This document shows positions 1 through 8,569 of a DNA stretch of 64,000 nucleotides, piece after piece (the first letter of the stretch is position 1; each line of letters opens with the position of its first letter). The stretch is taken from positions 124,001 through 188,000 of the forward strand of contig NZ_SWJE01000012.1 in NCBI RefSeq assembly GCF_005144415.1. Direction: 5' to 3'. The stretch comes from Trinickia terrae (GTDB lineage: Bacteria > Pseudomonadota > Gammaproteobacteria > Burkholderiales > Burkholderiaceae). Below the pieces are notes generated by a model. That model saw only the letters and a list, made by a program, of their open reading frames with translations, had not been told where the DNA came from and ran no database searches. The position numbers and the translations under genes were made by a program.

Positions 1-216
1 TCGGCTTTCATCTACGCATACATTGTGTCGGGCGCCATCGAGTCGCAAGTGAACGACGGCCCGAAGCGGGTCTATCACGCAGGTGAGAGCTTCTTCGAGG
101 AGCCCGGCTCCCTTCACCGCGTGAGCCGCAATGCGAGCAAGACCAGGCCTGCGAAGCTTCTTGCGGTGTTCGTGGCCGATACCGACGACAAGGCCCTGAC
201 CACCCCGGTTAGGTAA
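1..216 (+). CDS. Cupin-domain protein, C-terminal part (cut by window start)
   Basis: The reading frame is open from base 1 and ends at a stop at 216, so only the last 71 codons are seen. The visible part has the second half of a cupin barrel: a Gly-rich turn (VYHAGESFFEEPGSLHRV) with the Glu and His spaced as in the second cupin metal motif, followed by two beta-strand-like segments ending in LLAVFVAD. Cupins of this small type often bind a metal and act on or sense small molecules, but the substrate cannot be told. It lies 25 bp upstream of an AhpD-like gene on the same strand, a common pairing in Proteobacteria, so the two are probably co-transcribed. Confidence 0.8.
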   Translation, partial: SAFIYAYIVSGAIESQVNDGPKRVYHAGESFFEEPGSLHRVSRNASKTRPAKLLAVFVADTDDKALTTPVR

Positions 217-241
217 ACCCAGAGCAATTAGGAGCAACCAC

Positions 242-697
242 ATGAGCAAGCGTCTCGACTACAACCAGATCGCACCCGCAGGCGTCAAGGCCCTTGGCAG
301 CGTATACGGCTATGTCACGCAGAGCAGCCTTTCGCCTGTTCTTGTCGAGTTGGCCTACCTTCGCGTCTCCCAGATCAACAACTGCGCCTACTGCCTCGAC
401 ATGCACACACGTGACCTGCTGAAGAAAGGCATGAAAGTCGAAAAGCTGGCGCTGGTTCAGGCATGGGCGGAAGCCGGCAATCTGTTTGACGAACGCGAGC
501 GCGCCGCCCTTGCGTGGGCCGAGTCGGTCACTCGCGTCGCGGAAACTGGCGTGCCTGACGCGGCCTATGAAGCCGCGCGCGCGGTGTTCAATGAGCGCGA
601 ACTTGTGGATCTCACTATCGCAATCAGCCTGATGAACACATATAACCGTATGGCCATCAGCTTCCGGAACGTACCTCAGGCTGCACTAGAGCAGTAA
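242..697 (+). CDS. Carboxymuconolactone decarboxylase / AhpD-like protein
   Basis: A 151-residue protein of usual length for the CMD/AhpD family. The core motif INNCAYCLDMHT at about residues 47-58 gives the CxxC pair and the following His typical of alkylhydroperoxidase-type members, which reduce peroxides through the disulfide. The rest is all-helical with the expected second helical pair (ERAALAWAESVTRV). It follows the cupin gene closely and starts at an ATG preceded by AGGAGC. Family membership is secure. Whether it is a peroxidase or a gamma-carboxymuconolactone decarboxylase-like enzyme is not decided by sequence, though the intact CxxC favours the former. Confidence 0.92.
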   Translation: MSKRLDYNQIAPAGVKALGSVYGYVTQSSLSPVLVELAYLRVSQINNCAYCLDMHTRDLLKKGMKVEKLALVQAWAEAGNLFDERERAALAWAESVTRVAETGVPDAAYEAARAVFNERELVDLTIAISLMNTYNRMAISFRNVPQAALEQ

Positions 698-754
698 GAC
701 ACGGTAGCCAGTTCCGCGGCGCTTGAGTTGCAGCGCAGCCGCAAGGAGGGATTC

Positions 755-1090
755 GTGAAAATTTTCATTGCAGGCGCTACCGGCGCCGTGGGCTTGCCGC
801 TCGTGCGCGTGTTGTGCGCACTCGGCCATCGGGTGACCGGCATGACTCGCGCGGGCGCGGGCGTGGACCGTCTACGGGAACTCGGCGCCCAGCCGTCTTG
901 TGCCGATGCTTTCGACTCTACGGCGGTGAGGTCCGCGATCGAGGCGGCCTCGCCGGACGTGGTAATCGACCAACTGACGTGAGACAGTAATCATTGGCGA
1001 AGGCAACGCTGTCTGGTCGTTCGTCCATATCGATGACGCAATCGCGGCGACGGTCGCTTCGCTGACATCCGAACCCGGAACCTATATGTT
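755..1090 (+). pseudogene. Broken NAD(P)-dependent epimerase/dehydratase
   Basis: A GTG start at 755 follows a strong AAGGAGGG. The first 76 codons encode a Rossmann N-terminus (IFIAGATGAVGLPLVRVL, the GxxGxxG dinucleotide motif) and stop at TGA 980-982. Immediately after, in the next frame (from 981), the sequence encodes GEGNAVWSFVHIDDAIAATV, which is the C-terminal part of the same family. About 100-150 residues of the middle, including the YxxxK active site, are missing. The gene therefore carries an internal deletion with a frame change and cannot make an active enzyme. Confidence 0.8.
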
Positions 1091-1402
1091 TGGCCGGAGC
1101 TTCGAACGGCCGGGCGAAGGCACAATTGGGCTTCACACCACGACCGCTCCTTTGGAAGAGCCAGTTGGCCTAGAAACTTGCGATCTTCGATCGCCAATAA
1201 CTACTCGGTTTTCGGGTGTCGCTTTACCCTTCCCGGGCTGCTGCCAAGCCACTACAGGGCGATCTGAAGGGGCGAGTTTTTCGATTGGAGCATTCGGCGT
1301 AGGGAACGGTAAGAACTGCGCAAAACCAACGCTTTTTGCGGGGAAGCGCCCACAGGCCGGCTGGATATCATCGTGCATCGGGATACTCTGAATGACCGCC
1401 CC
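1091..1402. other. Non-coding stretch, no feature recognised
   Basis: The short open frames here on both strands are mutually antisense, lack ribosome sites and resemble no family. The stretch probably holds decayed sequence downstream of the broken epimerase and the promoter of the small lipoprotein gene. Confidence 0.5.
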
Positions 1403-1570
1403 ATGTCCGCACTAAGACGCAAAGTCGCCCTGCTCGTGACACTTGCACTGCTTTTCAATCTAAACGGCTGCTCATCCACGCTTGGCAATATAGGGCTCGG
1501 CTTCGGCCTCGGCGTTGCAGGCACGGTCAGCGGGCTCTATTGCGCGCTTGTCTGCCACAACAACAACTAA
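1403..1570 (+). CDS. Small putative lipoprotein
   Basis: A 55-residue product from the ATG at 1403 (MSALRRKVALLV). A basic N-terminus and hydrophobic core lead to LNLNGC-like residues (FNLNGCSS), a plausible lipobox with Cys as the first mature residue. The mature part is Gly-rich (LGNIGLGFGLGVAGTVSG), like a glycine zipper, and ends CALVCHNNN with two Cys. No RBS is strong. It resembles short envelope lipoproteins of unknown role in Burkholderiaceae. The upstream in-frame start at 1373 is less likely because it would put ten non-hydrophobic residues before the signal. Confidence 0.6.
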   Translation: MSALRRKVALLVTLALLFNLNGCSSTLGNIGLGFGLGVAGTVSGLYCALVCHNNN

Positions 1571-1696
1571 TCCGGCCCCTCGTTTCTCCCGTTCGCAGCA
1601 AGATCAGAGCGCGCTGTATCGGCTTGGCAGCGGCCCGGACTCGCGAATCCCCTTTCCGTACACAAACCTTCGCATCGAAACCATCTCTTGACGACT

Positions 1697-1740
1697 CATA
1701 ACTCGCCAGTTATGCCTAAACACATAACCAACGAGCTATG
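1697..1740. promoter_or_regulatory. Tandem operator for the ArsR-type regulator
   Basis: A perfect 7-4-7 inverted repeat CATAACTCGCCAGTTATG lies at 1697-1714. A second, imperfect copy with the same spacing (CATAACCAACGAGCTATG, two mismatched pairs) lies at 1723-1740 and includes the ATG of the regulator at 1738. The copies are 26 bp apart, about two and a half helical turns. ArsR repressors bind inverted repeats over their own promoters, so autoregulation is the natural reading. Confidence 0.65.
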
Positions 1741-2073
1741 AATCACCCTGTGCAACCCAGCTTCGACGACCTTTTCACCGCGCTCTCCGATCCCACTCGC
1801 CGCGGCATCTTCGAGCAGCTCACGCGCAACGGCGAGCAGACCGTGCGCGCGCTCACCGATGCGGCTGGCGTGTCGCAGCCGGCTGTGTCGAAGCACCTGG
1901 GCGTCCTGAAAGAAGCCGGTCTCGTGCGTTTTCGCCGCGAGGGCCGAGAGACGCACTACAGCTCGGATCCCGAAGGGCTCGCGCCGCTCATCGACTGGAT
2001 CGGTCTCTATGGCGCCTTCTGGAATGAGCGCCTCGACCGGCTCGATGACTTGCTGAAGCGAATGGACCAATAA
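1738..2073 (+). CDS. ArsR-family winged-helix regulator (SdpR-like)
   Basis: A 111-residue protein with one winged helix-turn-helix: ALSDPTRRGIFEQL at residues 14-27, recognition helix AAGVSQPAVSKHLGVLKEAG at about 41-60, and a wing with GRETHYS. It has no metal-binding Cys pair in the alpha-3 helix, so it belongs to the non-metal group that usually sits next to START/AHSA1-domain genes. That is the case here: the AHSA1-like gene at 2170 follows by 96 bp. It is likely an autorepressor acting on the tandem inverted repeats that overlap its start codon. Confidence 0.92.
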   Translation: MNHPVQPSFDDLFTALSDPTRRGIFEQLTRNGEQTVRALTDAAGVSQPAVSKHLGVLKEAGLVRFRREGRETHYSSDPEGLAPLIDWIGLYGAFWNERLDRLDDLLKRMDQ

Positions 2074-2169
2074 GTCTCGCCATACCACCGCTCTATCCCT
2101 TCACCCCATTCCTCGACGCAATCGAACGCCAATCCCCTTGCCCCCTCACCCTCTTCAGCGGATACCGTC

Positions 2170-2616
2170 ATGAGCTCGACTACACGATCGCTTGTCATCG
2201 AACGCCAGTTTGCTCACGCGCCGGAAAAAATCTGGCGCGCGCTCACGCAGGGATATTTGATCGAGGAATGGCTGATGAAGAACGATTTCCAGCCGGTCGT
2301 CGGCCACAAGTTCAATCTTCGCGCCGAGCCCATGCCGCATTGGAACGGCGTGACCGATTGCGAAGTGCTGGCCGTCGAGCTGGAAAGAAAGCTCTCGTAT
2401 AGCTGGAATTCGTCAGGCGAGGAAGCGGGCCGGCTGACGACGGTCGTCACCTTCACGCTGACGCCAGCCAACGGCGGCACGCTGCTGCGGATGGAGCAAG
2501 CAGGCTTCCGGGCCGACAACGAACAGAACTACCAGGGCGCGCAGTACGGGTGGCAGAAGTTCCTGGCGTCGCTGGAGGGGGTTGTTGCGGAGCTGTCGCA
2601 GCAACGGGGCGGGTGA
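2170..2616 (+). CDS. SRPBCC / AHSA1 (START-like) family protein
   Basis: A 148-residue protein of normal family length. It has the opening strand (LVIERQFAHAPEKIWRALTQ), the WL motif (IEEWLMKNDFQP) and the long C-terminal helix (YQGAQYGWQKFLASLEGVV) of the Aha1-C / CalC-like fold. Members bind hydrophobic ligands, and several are paired with ArsR regulators as here. No ligand or reaction can be inferred. It sits downstream of the ArsR gene in the same direction and is probably in its regulon. Confidence 0.9.
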   Translation: MSSTTRSLVIERQFAHAPEKIWRALTQGYLIEEWLMKNDFQPVVGHKFNLRAEPMPHWNGVTDCEVLAVELERKLSYSWNSSGEEAGRLTTVVTFTLTPANGGTLLRMEQAGFRADNEQNYQGAQYGWQKFLASLEGVVAELSQQRGG

Positions 2617-2658
2617 TGTCGGATGAGCCTCCGGACCTTAACGACGCAAAGCACCCGC

Positions 2659-3189
2659 TCAACCGATTTGCTTGCAGTAAAACGTCGTGCCGCAGAACTG
2701 GCCATCAGGCATCAGCGCATAGTTCGGCACCACGCCGACGCGCTGCCAGCCCGCGCGGTCGTAAAGCCGTTCGGCGTCGCCTCCGGTGACGGTATCGAGC
2801 ACGAGCACGGACTTGCCTTCGTCGCGCGCCGCGCTTTCCACCGCGGCCATCAGACGTTGCGCGACGCCGCATCTGCGCGCCCGGCGATGCACCAGCATCT
2901 TGGCGACGTCCGCGCGGTGCGGCTGGTTTTCCGCGCCGGCTGCAATCAGCTGCACCGTCCCGAGAACCCGGCCGGCATCGTCTTCGGCGATCAGCAATAC
3001 GCGCTCGCCACGCACGACGCCGTCGACGACATCGCGCCAGAACTGCAACGCCTTTTCGCGCGAGATCGGCAGCATGAAGCTCACCGAGGCCCCGCCTTCG
3101 ACGCAATCGATGAGCACGTCGGCGAGCGCCTCGACATAGCCGGCGGCTTCATCGGCGCCCACGCGGCGCACCGTCATGTTGTCGTTCAC
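2659..3189 (-). CDS. GNAT-family N-acetyltransferase
   Basis: A 176-residue protein with GNAT motif A: strand VAKMLVHRRARRCGVAQRLM (about residues 93-112), where R-R-C-G-V-A replaces the usual QxxGxG acetyl-CoA loop, and motif B near ERLYDRAGWQRVG. It acetylates an amine of an unknown small molecule or protein. It is the last gene of a minus-strand run (MarR, TfoX-like, GNAT) with a 49-bp gap to its neighbour, so it may be under the MarR-type regulator. Confidence 0.88.
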   Translation of the reverse strand: MNDNMTVRRVGADEAAGYVEALADVLIDCVEGGASVSFMLPISREKALQFWRDVVDGVVRGERVLLIAEDDAGRVLGTVQLIAAGAENQPHRADVAKMLVHRRARRCGVAQRLMAAVESAARDEGKSVLVLDTVTGGDAERLYDRAGWQRVGVVPNYALMPDGQFCGTTFYCKQIG

Positions 3190-3238
3190 TTCCTTCTCCC
3201 CGGTTCATCGAAAGCAAGCGTTGCCAGCGACAGACTCC

Positions 3239-3622
3239 TCACGGCTTCGGCAACACGGTTTTCCGGCTGCGCTTGCGCGGCTTGGGCTCGACACCCACAC
3301 GCGAGTCGCGCGCGAGCACGAGCGCCGTCATCTTCTCAGCGGTGGTTTCGAACGCCGGATCGGCTTGCGGAACGTAAAGCCATTTGCCGAGCACCGAATG
3401 CGGGCGCAACGCGGGCATGTCATCGATGAGCGCGGCATGGTGCTCTTTCGATGTGCATACGAGCAAGCCATTCCACGGCTCGTCGCCGTCAGCAACAACC
3501 AGGCACAACAAGCCGTCCACATACGCGGCATCGCAGCCGAACATCCGCTTGCGAATGTAGGTCGAGTCGCGCTCGAACGCGTCGAAGATCCAGAGGAGCG
3601 AGTTGCGGACGGTAGACGGCAT
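3239..3622 (-). CDS. TfoX N-terminal-like / conserved hypothetical protein
   Basis: The 127-residue product starts at MPSTVRNSLLWIFDAF (3622); the longer frame upstream is Arg-rich read-through of the MarR gene and is not believed. The pattern RKRMFGCDAAYVDGLLCLVVAD resembles the RxMFGGxGxYxxG strand pair of TfoX-N domains, which are small single-domain proteins of unclear role. The C-terminus is basic (KPRKRSRK). It lies 47 bp after the MarR gene and 49 bp before the GNAT gene on the same strand. The family assignment is tentative. Confidence 0.6.
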   Translation of the reverse strand: MPSTVRNSLLWIFDAFERDSTYIRKRMFGCDAAYVDGLLCLVVADGDEPWNGLLVCTSKEHHAALIDDMPALRPHSVLGKWLYVPQADPAFETTAEKMTALVLARDSRVGVEPKPRKRSRKTVLPKP

Positions 3623-3669
3623 CGACGTGAATTCCCGGCAGTGGCAGAGCACGCCAAGTCTACTAGCGA

Positions 3670-4146
3670 TCACGTCGGCTCTTCGGAATTCCCGTCTCCT
3701 TCCAGCTTGCGGCGAAGTGCCGTGATCACGCGATGCGTCGTCTCGATGTCCTCGACGCGCAGCCCGTCCGCCAGCCCGTTGATCCAAGGCGCCTGCAGGC
3801 GCATGGCGGCATCGAAGACTTCCCTGCCCTTGTCCGTCAATACGACCAGCGGGGCGCGCCGGTGGTGCGGATTCGGCTCGAAGGCGACGAGCTCGTCATC
3901 GGCCAAGTCGTTCACGATGCGCTGGACGTTTTGGCGGTTGGCGCCCATGTCGCGCGCGAGCCACGCGACCGGCTGCGGCCGTTCCGTTTCGACGATCGTG
4001 CCGAGGACCTGCCAGCGCGCGCTCGTCAAGCCAAGATCCGCGACCAGCCTGTCCCCCGCCGTCAGGATTCGATTGTTGACCGAGAACAGGTCGAGGACCA
4101 GATCGCTCAAGGCGGCGCCCGCCGGGTTTCGTTTGGTATTGCGCAT
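3670..4146 (-). CDS. MarR-family transcriptional regulator
   Basis: A 158-residue winged-helix protein. The core LTSARWQVLGTIVE leads into the HTH (VAWLARDMGANRQNVQRIVNDL, about residues 60-81) and the beta wing with PNPHHRRAPLVVLTDKGREV. It is a dimeric repressor of usual length. Its 5' end faces the monooxygenase-like gene at 4243, and an inverted repeat lies in the shared promoter at 4165-4184, so it likely controls both directions. Confidence 0.93.
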   Translation of the reverse strand: MRNTKRNPAGAALSDLVLDLFSVNNRILTAGDRLVADLGLTSARWQVLGTIVETERPQPVAWLARDMGANRQNVQRIVNDLADDELVAFEPNPHHRRAPLVVLTDKGREVFDAAMRLQAPWINGLADGLRVEDIETTHRVITALRRKLEGDGNSEEPT

Positions 4147-4164
4147 TTGACAAAATATACCTAT

Positions 4165-4184
4165 ATTGACACCATGATGTCAAT
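4165..4184. promoter_or_regulatory. Inverted repeat in the MarR / monooxygenase divergent promoter
   Basis: ATTGACACCATGATGTCAAT is a 7-6-7 perfect inverted repeat. It lies 19 bp upstream of the MarR start and 58 bp upstream of the divergent gene's ATG. Position and symmetry fit a MarR dimer site. It also contains TTGACA-like hexamers in both directions, so it may double as a -35 element. Confidence 0.55.
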
Positions 4185-4242
4185 TTGGATGCATGGACGC
4201 CATCAGAGTACCACCTTTGCGCCATCTCGAACGGAGCCTTAT

Positions 4243-4611
4243 ATGCCCAACTTCCAACCCATGGACCCCGCTTTCCCGATTCAGCGTCAGCTCGCCATCG
4301 AGGCCACACCTGTCGTTCTGGTCAACGTTTTCACCATGAGCGAGACAGACGAGCAGATGTTTCTACAGGCATGGCAAGACGATGCTGCCTTCATGAAGCA
4401 GCAGCCGGGCTTCATTTCGACCCAGCTTCATCGCGCCATCGGCCCGAGCCCGGCCTATCTGAACTACGCCGTCTGGGAATCGACCGCTCACTTCAGGGCC
4501 GCATTCAATCATCCGCAGTTCGTTGCGAAGCTGTCGGCCTATCCTTCCTCGGCCGCCGCTTCGCCGCACCTGTTTCAGAAGGTGTCGGTGCCGGGTGTTT
4601 GCGTGGCTTAG
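4243..4611 (+). CDS. Antibiotic biosynthesis monooxygenase (ABM) domain protein
   Basis: A 122-residue product from the ATG at 4243 (MPNFQPMDPAFP). The ABM fold is shown by the pattern VVLVNVFTMSETDEQMFLQA, the central PGFISTQLHRAI and the end-of-domain NYAVWESTAHFRAAF. These dimeric ferredoxin-like proteins include small cofactor-free monooxygenases and stress proteins. The C-terminal tail after the domain (HLFQKVSVPGVCVA) is typical. It is divergent from the MarR gene and is probably its target. The much longer upstream frame is antisense to MarR and is not coding. Confidence 0.85.
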   Translation: MPNFQPMDPAFPIQRQLAIEATPVVLVNVFTMSETDEQMFLQAWQDDAAFMKQQPGFISTQLHRAIGPSPAYLNYAVWESTAHFRAAFNHPQFVAKLSAYPSSAAASPHLFQKVSVPGVCVA

Positions 4612-4686
4612 CAAAGACTTGGGCAGCGTGTGCGCTGACCGCGTGACAGTTTCTGCACACATGCCGCCCGCCTAAACCCCTGAGCC

Positions 4687-6891
4687 TCAGGCCTCGCTCT
4701 TCGCCCCCGCAAACGGCAACGCGTGAATCCGCTTGCCCGTAGCCGCAAAAATCGCGTTGGCAACCGCCGGCCCCACCGGCGCGACGCCCGGCTCGCCGAC
4801 TCCGGTAGGCGCCTCGCCCGACTGCACGATATGCACCTCGACCTTCGGCATCGCATCCATGCGCAGCACCTGGTAGCCGTCGAAATTGTTCTGCTCGACG
4901 CGCCCGTCCTTCAGCGTGATCGCTCCGTAGAGCGCCGCGCCAAGGCCGAACCCGATGCCGCCTTCCATCTGCGCCGCGACGATGTCCGGATTGATCGCCG
5001 TACCGCAATCCACCGCGCAGACCACGCGGTCGACCTTGACCTTGCCGTCCTTGTCGACAGTCACCTCGGCGACCTGCGCCACGTAGCTGTTGAACGCTTC
5101 CGCGACGGCGATCCCGCGTCCCTTGCCCGCGGGCATCGGCTCGTTGCTCCATCCCGCCTTCTCGGCGGCCAGTTCGAGCACGGCCTTCATGCGCGGCTCG
5201 TGCGCGAGCAGGTTGCGGCGGAACGTGAACGGGTCCTGTCCGGCCGCATGCGCCACTTCGTCGATGAACGCTTCGACGGCGAACGCGTTGTGCGAGCTGC
5301 CGACCACGCGCCACCACAGAACCGGCACGCCGGTCTGCGTCGTCTGCAGCTCGACTGAGAGGTTGGGAATCGCATAGGCGATGTTCGCGGCGCCCTCGAC
5401 GGAAGTCGTATCGACGCCATCCTTGATCATCGCCGCAAACGGCGTACCGCCGAGAATCGATTGCCCGACGATCATGTGCCGCCAGCCGGTCAGCTGGCCG
5501 TCGGCGCCAAGGCCCGCTTCGAGCTTGTGGAAATACATCGGGCGATAGAGCCCGCCGTGGATGTCGTCCTCGCGCGTCCATTGCAGCTTGACCGGCGTGC
5601 CGTTGGCGCCGAGCGCCTTGGCGATCGACACCGCTTCGACGATGTAGTCCGAGCCCGGATTCGCGCGCCGGCCGAAGCTGCCGCCCGCGTAGAGCGTGTG
5701 GATGCTCACCTGCTCGGGCTTCAAGCCTGCCGTTTGCGCGGCGTTCGCCTGGTCGATGGTTTGGAACTGGTCGCCGGCCCAGATCTCGCAGCTGTTGGCG
5801 GTCAGCTTGACGACCGCGTCGAGCGGCTCCATCGGCGCATGCGCGAGGTACGGAAATTCGTAGGTCGCCGAGACCTTCTTCGCCGCGCCGTCGATCGCCT
5901 TCGATGCGTCGCCCGCTACGCGCGCCGGACGCCCCGGCTGCTCGGCGAGCTGCTTGTACTCGTCCATGATCTGCGCGGAGCTGCGCTTTTCCGCGCGGGT
6001 GTCGTCCCACTCCACCTTGAGCGCATCGCGGCCCTGTTTCGCGGCCCAGAAGCTCTTCGCCACGACGGCCACGCCGCGCGGCACCTGCACGACGTTCACC
6101 ACGCCGGGCACCGCCTTGGCCGCCGAGGCGTCGAACGACTTGACCGTCGCGCCGAACTGCGGCGGACGCTGCAGCAGCGCCACGAGCATGCCGGGAAACG
6201 TGACGTCGATGGTGAACTGCGCCGTGCCGTTCGATTTCGCAACCGCGTCGACGCGCGGAACCCGCGTATTGCCGATCAGCGTGAACGTCTTGGGATCCTT
6301 GAGCGTGACGGTCTCGGGCACCGGCAGCTTCGCCGCCGCGGGGACCAGCGAGCCGTACGTCGCCCGCCGCCCGCTCGCCGGGTCGATGACGGCGCCGCGC
6401 TCGGCCCGCAGCTGCGAAGCCGGCACATGCCATTTCGCGGCTGCCGCCGAGATCAGCATCGCGCGCGCCTTCGCGCCGGCTTCGCGAAGCTGCGTCCACG
6501 AGTTGGCCATCGCCGTGCTGCCGCCCGTGCCCTGGATCTTGCCGAACGCGAGGTTCGCGTAGCGCTTCGCGTCGGCCGGCGCGCTCTCGACGCGGACCCG
6601 CGCCCAGTCGGCATCGAGCTCTTCGGCCACGATCGTCGCGATCCCCGTGTACGCGCCCTGGCCCATTTCGACGTGCTTGGCGATCACAGTCACACTGTCG
6701 TCGGCGCCGATCCGCAGAAAGGCGTTGGGCGTGAAGGTGCTGCCTGCGTTTTTAGCGGTGGCAGCGAACGCGCGCCCCGAAGGGCCGCCCCATTCGAAGC
6801 CGATGGTCAACGCCAGCGCGGCGGCCGTGCCGACGCCTTTCAGAAAGCCGCGCCGTGACTGGCTCGGCGCTTCAACGATATCGGTCGTCAT
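4687..6891 (-). CDS. Molybdenum hydroxylase large subunit (isoquinoline 1-oxidoreductase beta / xanthine dehydrogenase family)
   Basis: A 734-residue subunit with a twin-arginine signal ([13 protein letters not shown] at about residues 11-23), so it is exported folded to the periplasm. Molybdopterin-binding landmarks include [14 protein letters not shown], the two-domain repeat and the C-terminal [17 protein letters not shown], which carries the catalytic Glu of the family. Together with the 2Fe-2S subunit upstream (3-bp gap) it hydroxylates N-heterocycles or oxidises aldehydes, passing electrons to the iron-sulfur subunit. Length matches IorB-type subunits, which join the two canonical large-subunit halves. 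The substrate is unknown. It is last in a run that begins with a two-component system. Confidence 0.93.
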   Translation of the reverse strand: MTTDIVEAPSQSRRGFLKGVGTAAALALTIGFEWGGPSGRAFAATAKNAGSTFTPNAFLRIGADDSVTVIAKHVEMGQGAYTGIATIVAEELDADWARVRVESAPADAKRYANLAFGKIQGTGGSTAMANSWTQLREAGAKARAMLISAAAAKWHVPASQLRAERGAVIDPASGRRATYGSLVPAAAKLPVPETVTLKDPKTFTLIGNTRVPRVDAVAKSNGTAQFTIDVTFPGMLVALLQRPPQFGATVKSFDASAAKAVPGVVNVVQVPRGVAVVAKSFWAAKQGRDALKVEWDDTRAEKRSSAQIMDEYKQLAEQPGRPARVAGDASKAIDGAAKKVSATYEFPYLAHAPMEPLDAVVKLTANSCEIWAGDQFQTIDQANAAQTAGLKPEQVSIHTLYAGGSFGRRANPGSDYIVEAVSIAKALGANGTPVKLQWTREDDIHGGLYRPMYFHKLEAGLGADGQLTGWRHMIVGQSILGGTPFAAMIKDGVDTTSVEGAANIAYAIPNLSVELQTTQTGVPVLWWRVVGSSHNAFAVEAFIDEVAHAAGQDPFTFRRNLLAHEPRMKAVLELAAEKAGWSNEPMPAGKGRGIAVAEAFNSYVAQVAEVTVDKDGKVKVDRVVCAVDCGTAINPDIVAAQMEGGIGFGLGAALYGAITLKDGRVEQNNFDGYQVLRMDAMPKVEVHIVQSGEAPTGVGEPGVAPVGPAVANAIFAATGKRIHALPFAGAKSEA

Positions 6892-6894
6892 GGC

Positions 6895-7356
6895 TTACCC
6901 CTGGATCGAATCGGCGGCGCTGTGGATCGCCGCGCGAATGCGCGAGTACGTCGCGCAGCGGCAGATGTTGCCGCTCATCGCGGCGTCGATGTCGGCGTCG
7001 GTAGGCTTCGGGTTTTGCGCGAGCAGCGCCGTCGCGGACATGATCTGCCCCGACTGGCAATAGCCGCACTGCGGGACCTGCAGCTCGACCCACGCGGCCT
7101 GCACGGCTTTCGCAGGCTTGCCTTCGAGGCCTTCGATCGTGGTCACGCGGCGGCCCGCGACCGCGGCGAGCGGCAACACGCAGGAGCGGGTTGCCGTGCC
7201 TTCCAGGTGAATCGTGCACGCGCCGCACTGCGCCATGCCACAGCCGAACTTGGTGCCGTGCAGCCCGGCGACCTCGCGGATCGCCCACAGCAACGGCATG
7301 TTGGGATCGGCATCCAGCGTGATGGGCTTGCCGTTGAGAGTGAAGGAGGTGGACAT
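6895..7356 (-). CDS. 2Fe-2S subunit of the molybdenum hydroxylase (IorA-type)
   Basis: A 153-residue electron-transfer subunit. The plant-type cluster ligands are Cys39, Cys44, Cys47 and Cys59 ([15 protein letters not shown] plus TRSC). The second cluster ligands are Cys97, Cys100, Cys132 and Cys134 (QCGYCQSGQ and CRCATY). It has no signal peptide and probably travels with the Tat-signal large subunit as a complex. The order small subunit then large subunit, with 3 bp between, is the normal operon. Confidence 0.95.
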   Translation of the reverse strand: MSTSFTLNGKPITLDADPNMPLLWAIREVAGLHGTKFGCGMAQCGACTIHLEGTATRSCVLPLAAVAGRRVTTIEGLEGKPAKAVQAAWVELQVPQCGYCQSGQIMSATALLAQNPKPTDADIDAAMSGNICRCATYSRIRAAIHSAADSIQG

Positions 7357-7495
7357 CGATGGCTCCTGTAGTCAATCTCGATGCGTCCGGGTTCGGACGA
7401 CGATGAACTGCTGGAGTTTGCGCGATGACGGGCCGCTATTGCTTGTCCGATTCTCTGAATTTCTTGCCCGATTCTGTTGAGCGTTGCGCCGTTGG

Positions 7496-8428
7496 CTATA
7501 TAACGGGCTGCGGCGCCGCCTCGGGATCGACGACTGCGACGACTTGCGCGCGCATGCCTTTTTCATAGGCGTCGCCTTGCAGCGCCGTGGTTCGCGCAAT
7601 GGCAGCCGCACCATTCTGATGCGCAAAGACAGGGTCTTCGTTTTGTGTCGTGCGCGTGATGACGTGATTGCGGTAAGGCTCGACGCGCATCAGGCGCACC
7701 ATCAGGTCTTCGGGGAAGAAGATCTGCCCGACATGCGAAACATGCTCGCCGGCAAGAGACGACGTGTCCGGCACGCGCACCTTGAAATGAATGTGATTCG
7801 TGCGCCCCAGATAGAGACCGGGGACGATGGTGCGGAACGTGACGTTGCCCCGTGCGTCCGTGCGCTGGACGCCGCGCAGGAACGTGAGGCGATCGGTGGA
7901 CTTGCTCGCGGGCGGCGGTGGCGGCGGCGGACTGTCATGACCGGGGCCGCCGCGCGAGGCGTCCGGCCATCCCGACGGAGGGGGACCGGGCGGCATGCCA
8001 GACTGCGGGCCGGGCGGCATGCCCGATTGCGGACCGTGAGGCATCCCGGACGGCGGAGCGGGAGGCATCGAAGCTTGCGGTCCCGGCGGAATGGGATAGC
8101 CGTCGGTCTTCGCAAAGCCCGAATACACCCCCAGCGCATCGCACTGCCAAACATCGACGATCGCGTTGGCGAGCGGCGCGCATCGGCGTTTGTCGATGAG
8201 GGCGATATCGAGGATCAACGGAATGCCCGCTTTGCCTTCCGTGATGTCGCTGCGCATCATGTTGTCGGGCAGATAGTACGGGCCGACTTCCTGTTCGATA
8301 TTGAGCTTGCACGAGCCCGCATCCTGCGGCTGCGCAGCCTGGCTTCTCAGCGGAAATTGCAGCGCGGCGCCAAGCGCGAGCGTCGTGGTGAGGAAATGGC
8401 GGCGTGAGAGGTGTCTGTCTAAGATCAT
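7496..8428 (-). CDS. Exported intradiol ring-cleavage dioxygenase-like protein with a Pro-Gly insert
   Basis: A 310-residue protein from the ATG at 8428, chosen because AGGGG precedes it and a signal begins there (RHLSRRHFLTTTLALGAALQ, a Tat-like SRRHF). Intradiol dioxygenase landmarks are VGPYYLP, the tract VDVWQCDALGVYSG with Tyr102, and PGLYLGRTNHIHFKV with Tyr206, His212 and His214, the non-haem Fe(III) ligands. It would cleave catechol-type rings between the hydroxyls, outside the cytoplasm. Residues 112-176 are a low-complexity insert of GMPPGPQS-type repeats and a run of seven Pro, absent from standard family members. It lies between the two-component genes and the hydroxylase genes on the same strand. 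Confidence 0.88.
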   Translation of the reverse strand: MILDRHLSRRHFLTTTLALGAALQFPLRSQAAQPQDAGSCKLNIEQEVGPYYLPDNMMRSDITEGKAGIPLILDIALIDKRRCAPLANAIVDVWQCDALGVYSGFAKTDGYPIPPGPQASMPPAPPSGMPHGPQSGMPPGPQSGMPPGPPPSGWPDASRGGPGHDSPPPPPPPASKSTDRLTFLRGVQRTDARGNVTFRTIVPGLYLGRTNHIHFKVRVPDTSSLAGEHVSHVGQIFFPEDLMVRLMRVEPYRNHVITRTTQNEDPVFAHQNGAAAIARTTALQGDAYEKGMRAQVVAVVDPEAAPQPVI

Positions 8429-8569
8429 GGCTTGGCCCCTGGAAGAAATGGCGCGTTGGTCTTGTTTGCGCGCTTCCCCCAAATCTAGGGGATCCTCTTC
8501 CAGCGGTCATCACCGCTTCGTTACATCGTCTTAACGGCACGGCCCTCGCGCCATGCGTGCGCGCCCGAC

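Noticed and set aside
3733-4242. Long plus-strand frame upstream of the ABM gene
   Set aside because: It is the antisense shadow of the MarR gene with Arg/Asp-rich composition; coding starts at 4243.
4505-6499. Long Arg-rich minus-strand frame inside the molybdenum hydroxylase
   Set aside because: Different frame of the same strand with no family features; the real frame has the Tat signal and cofactor motifs.
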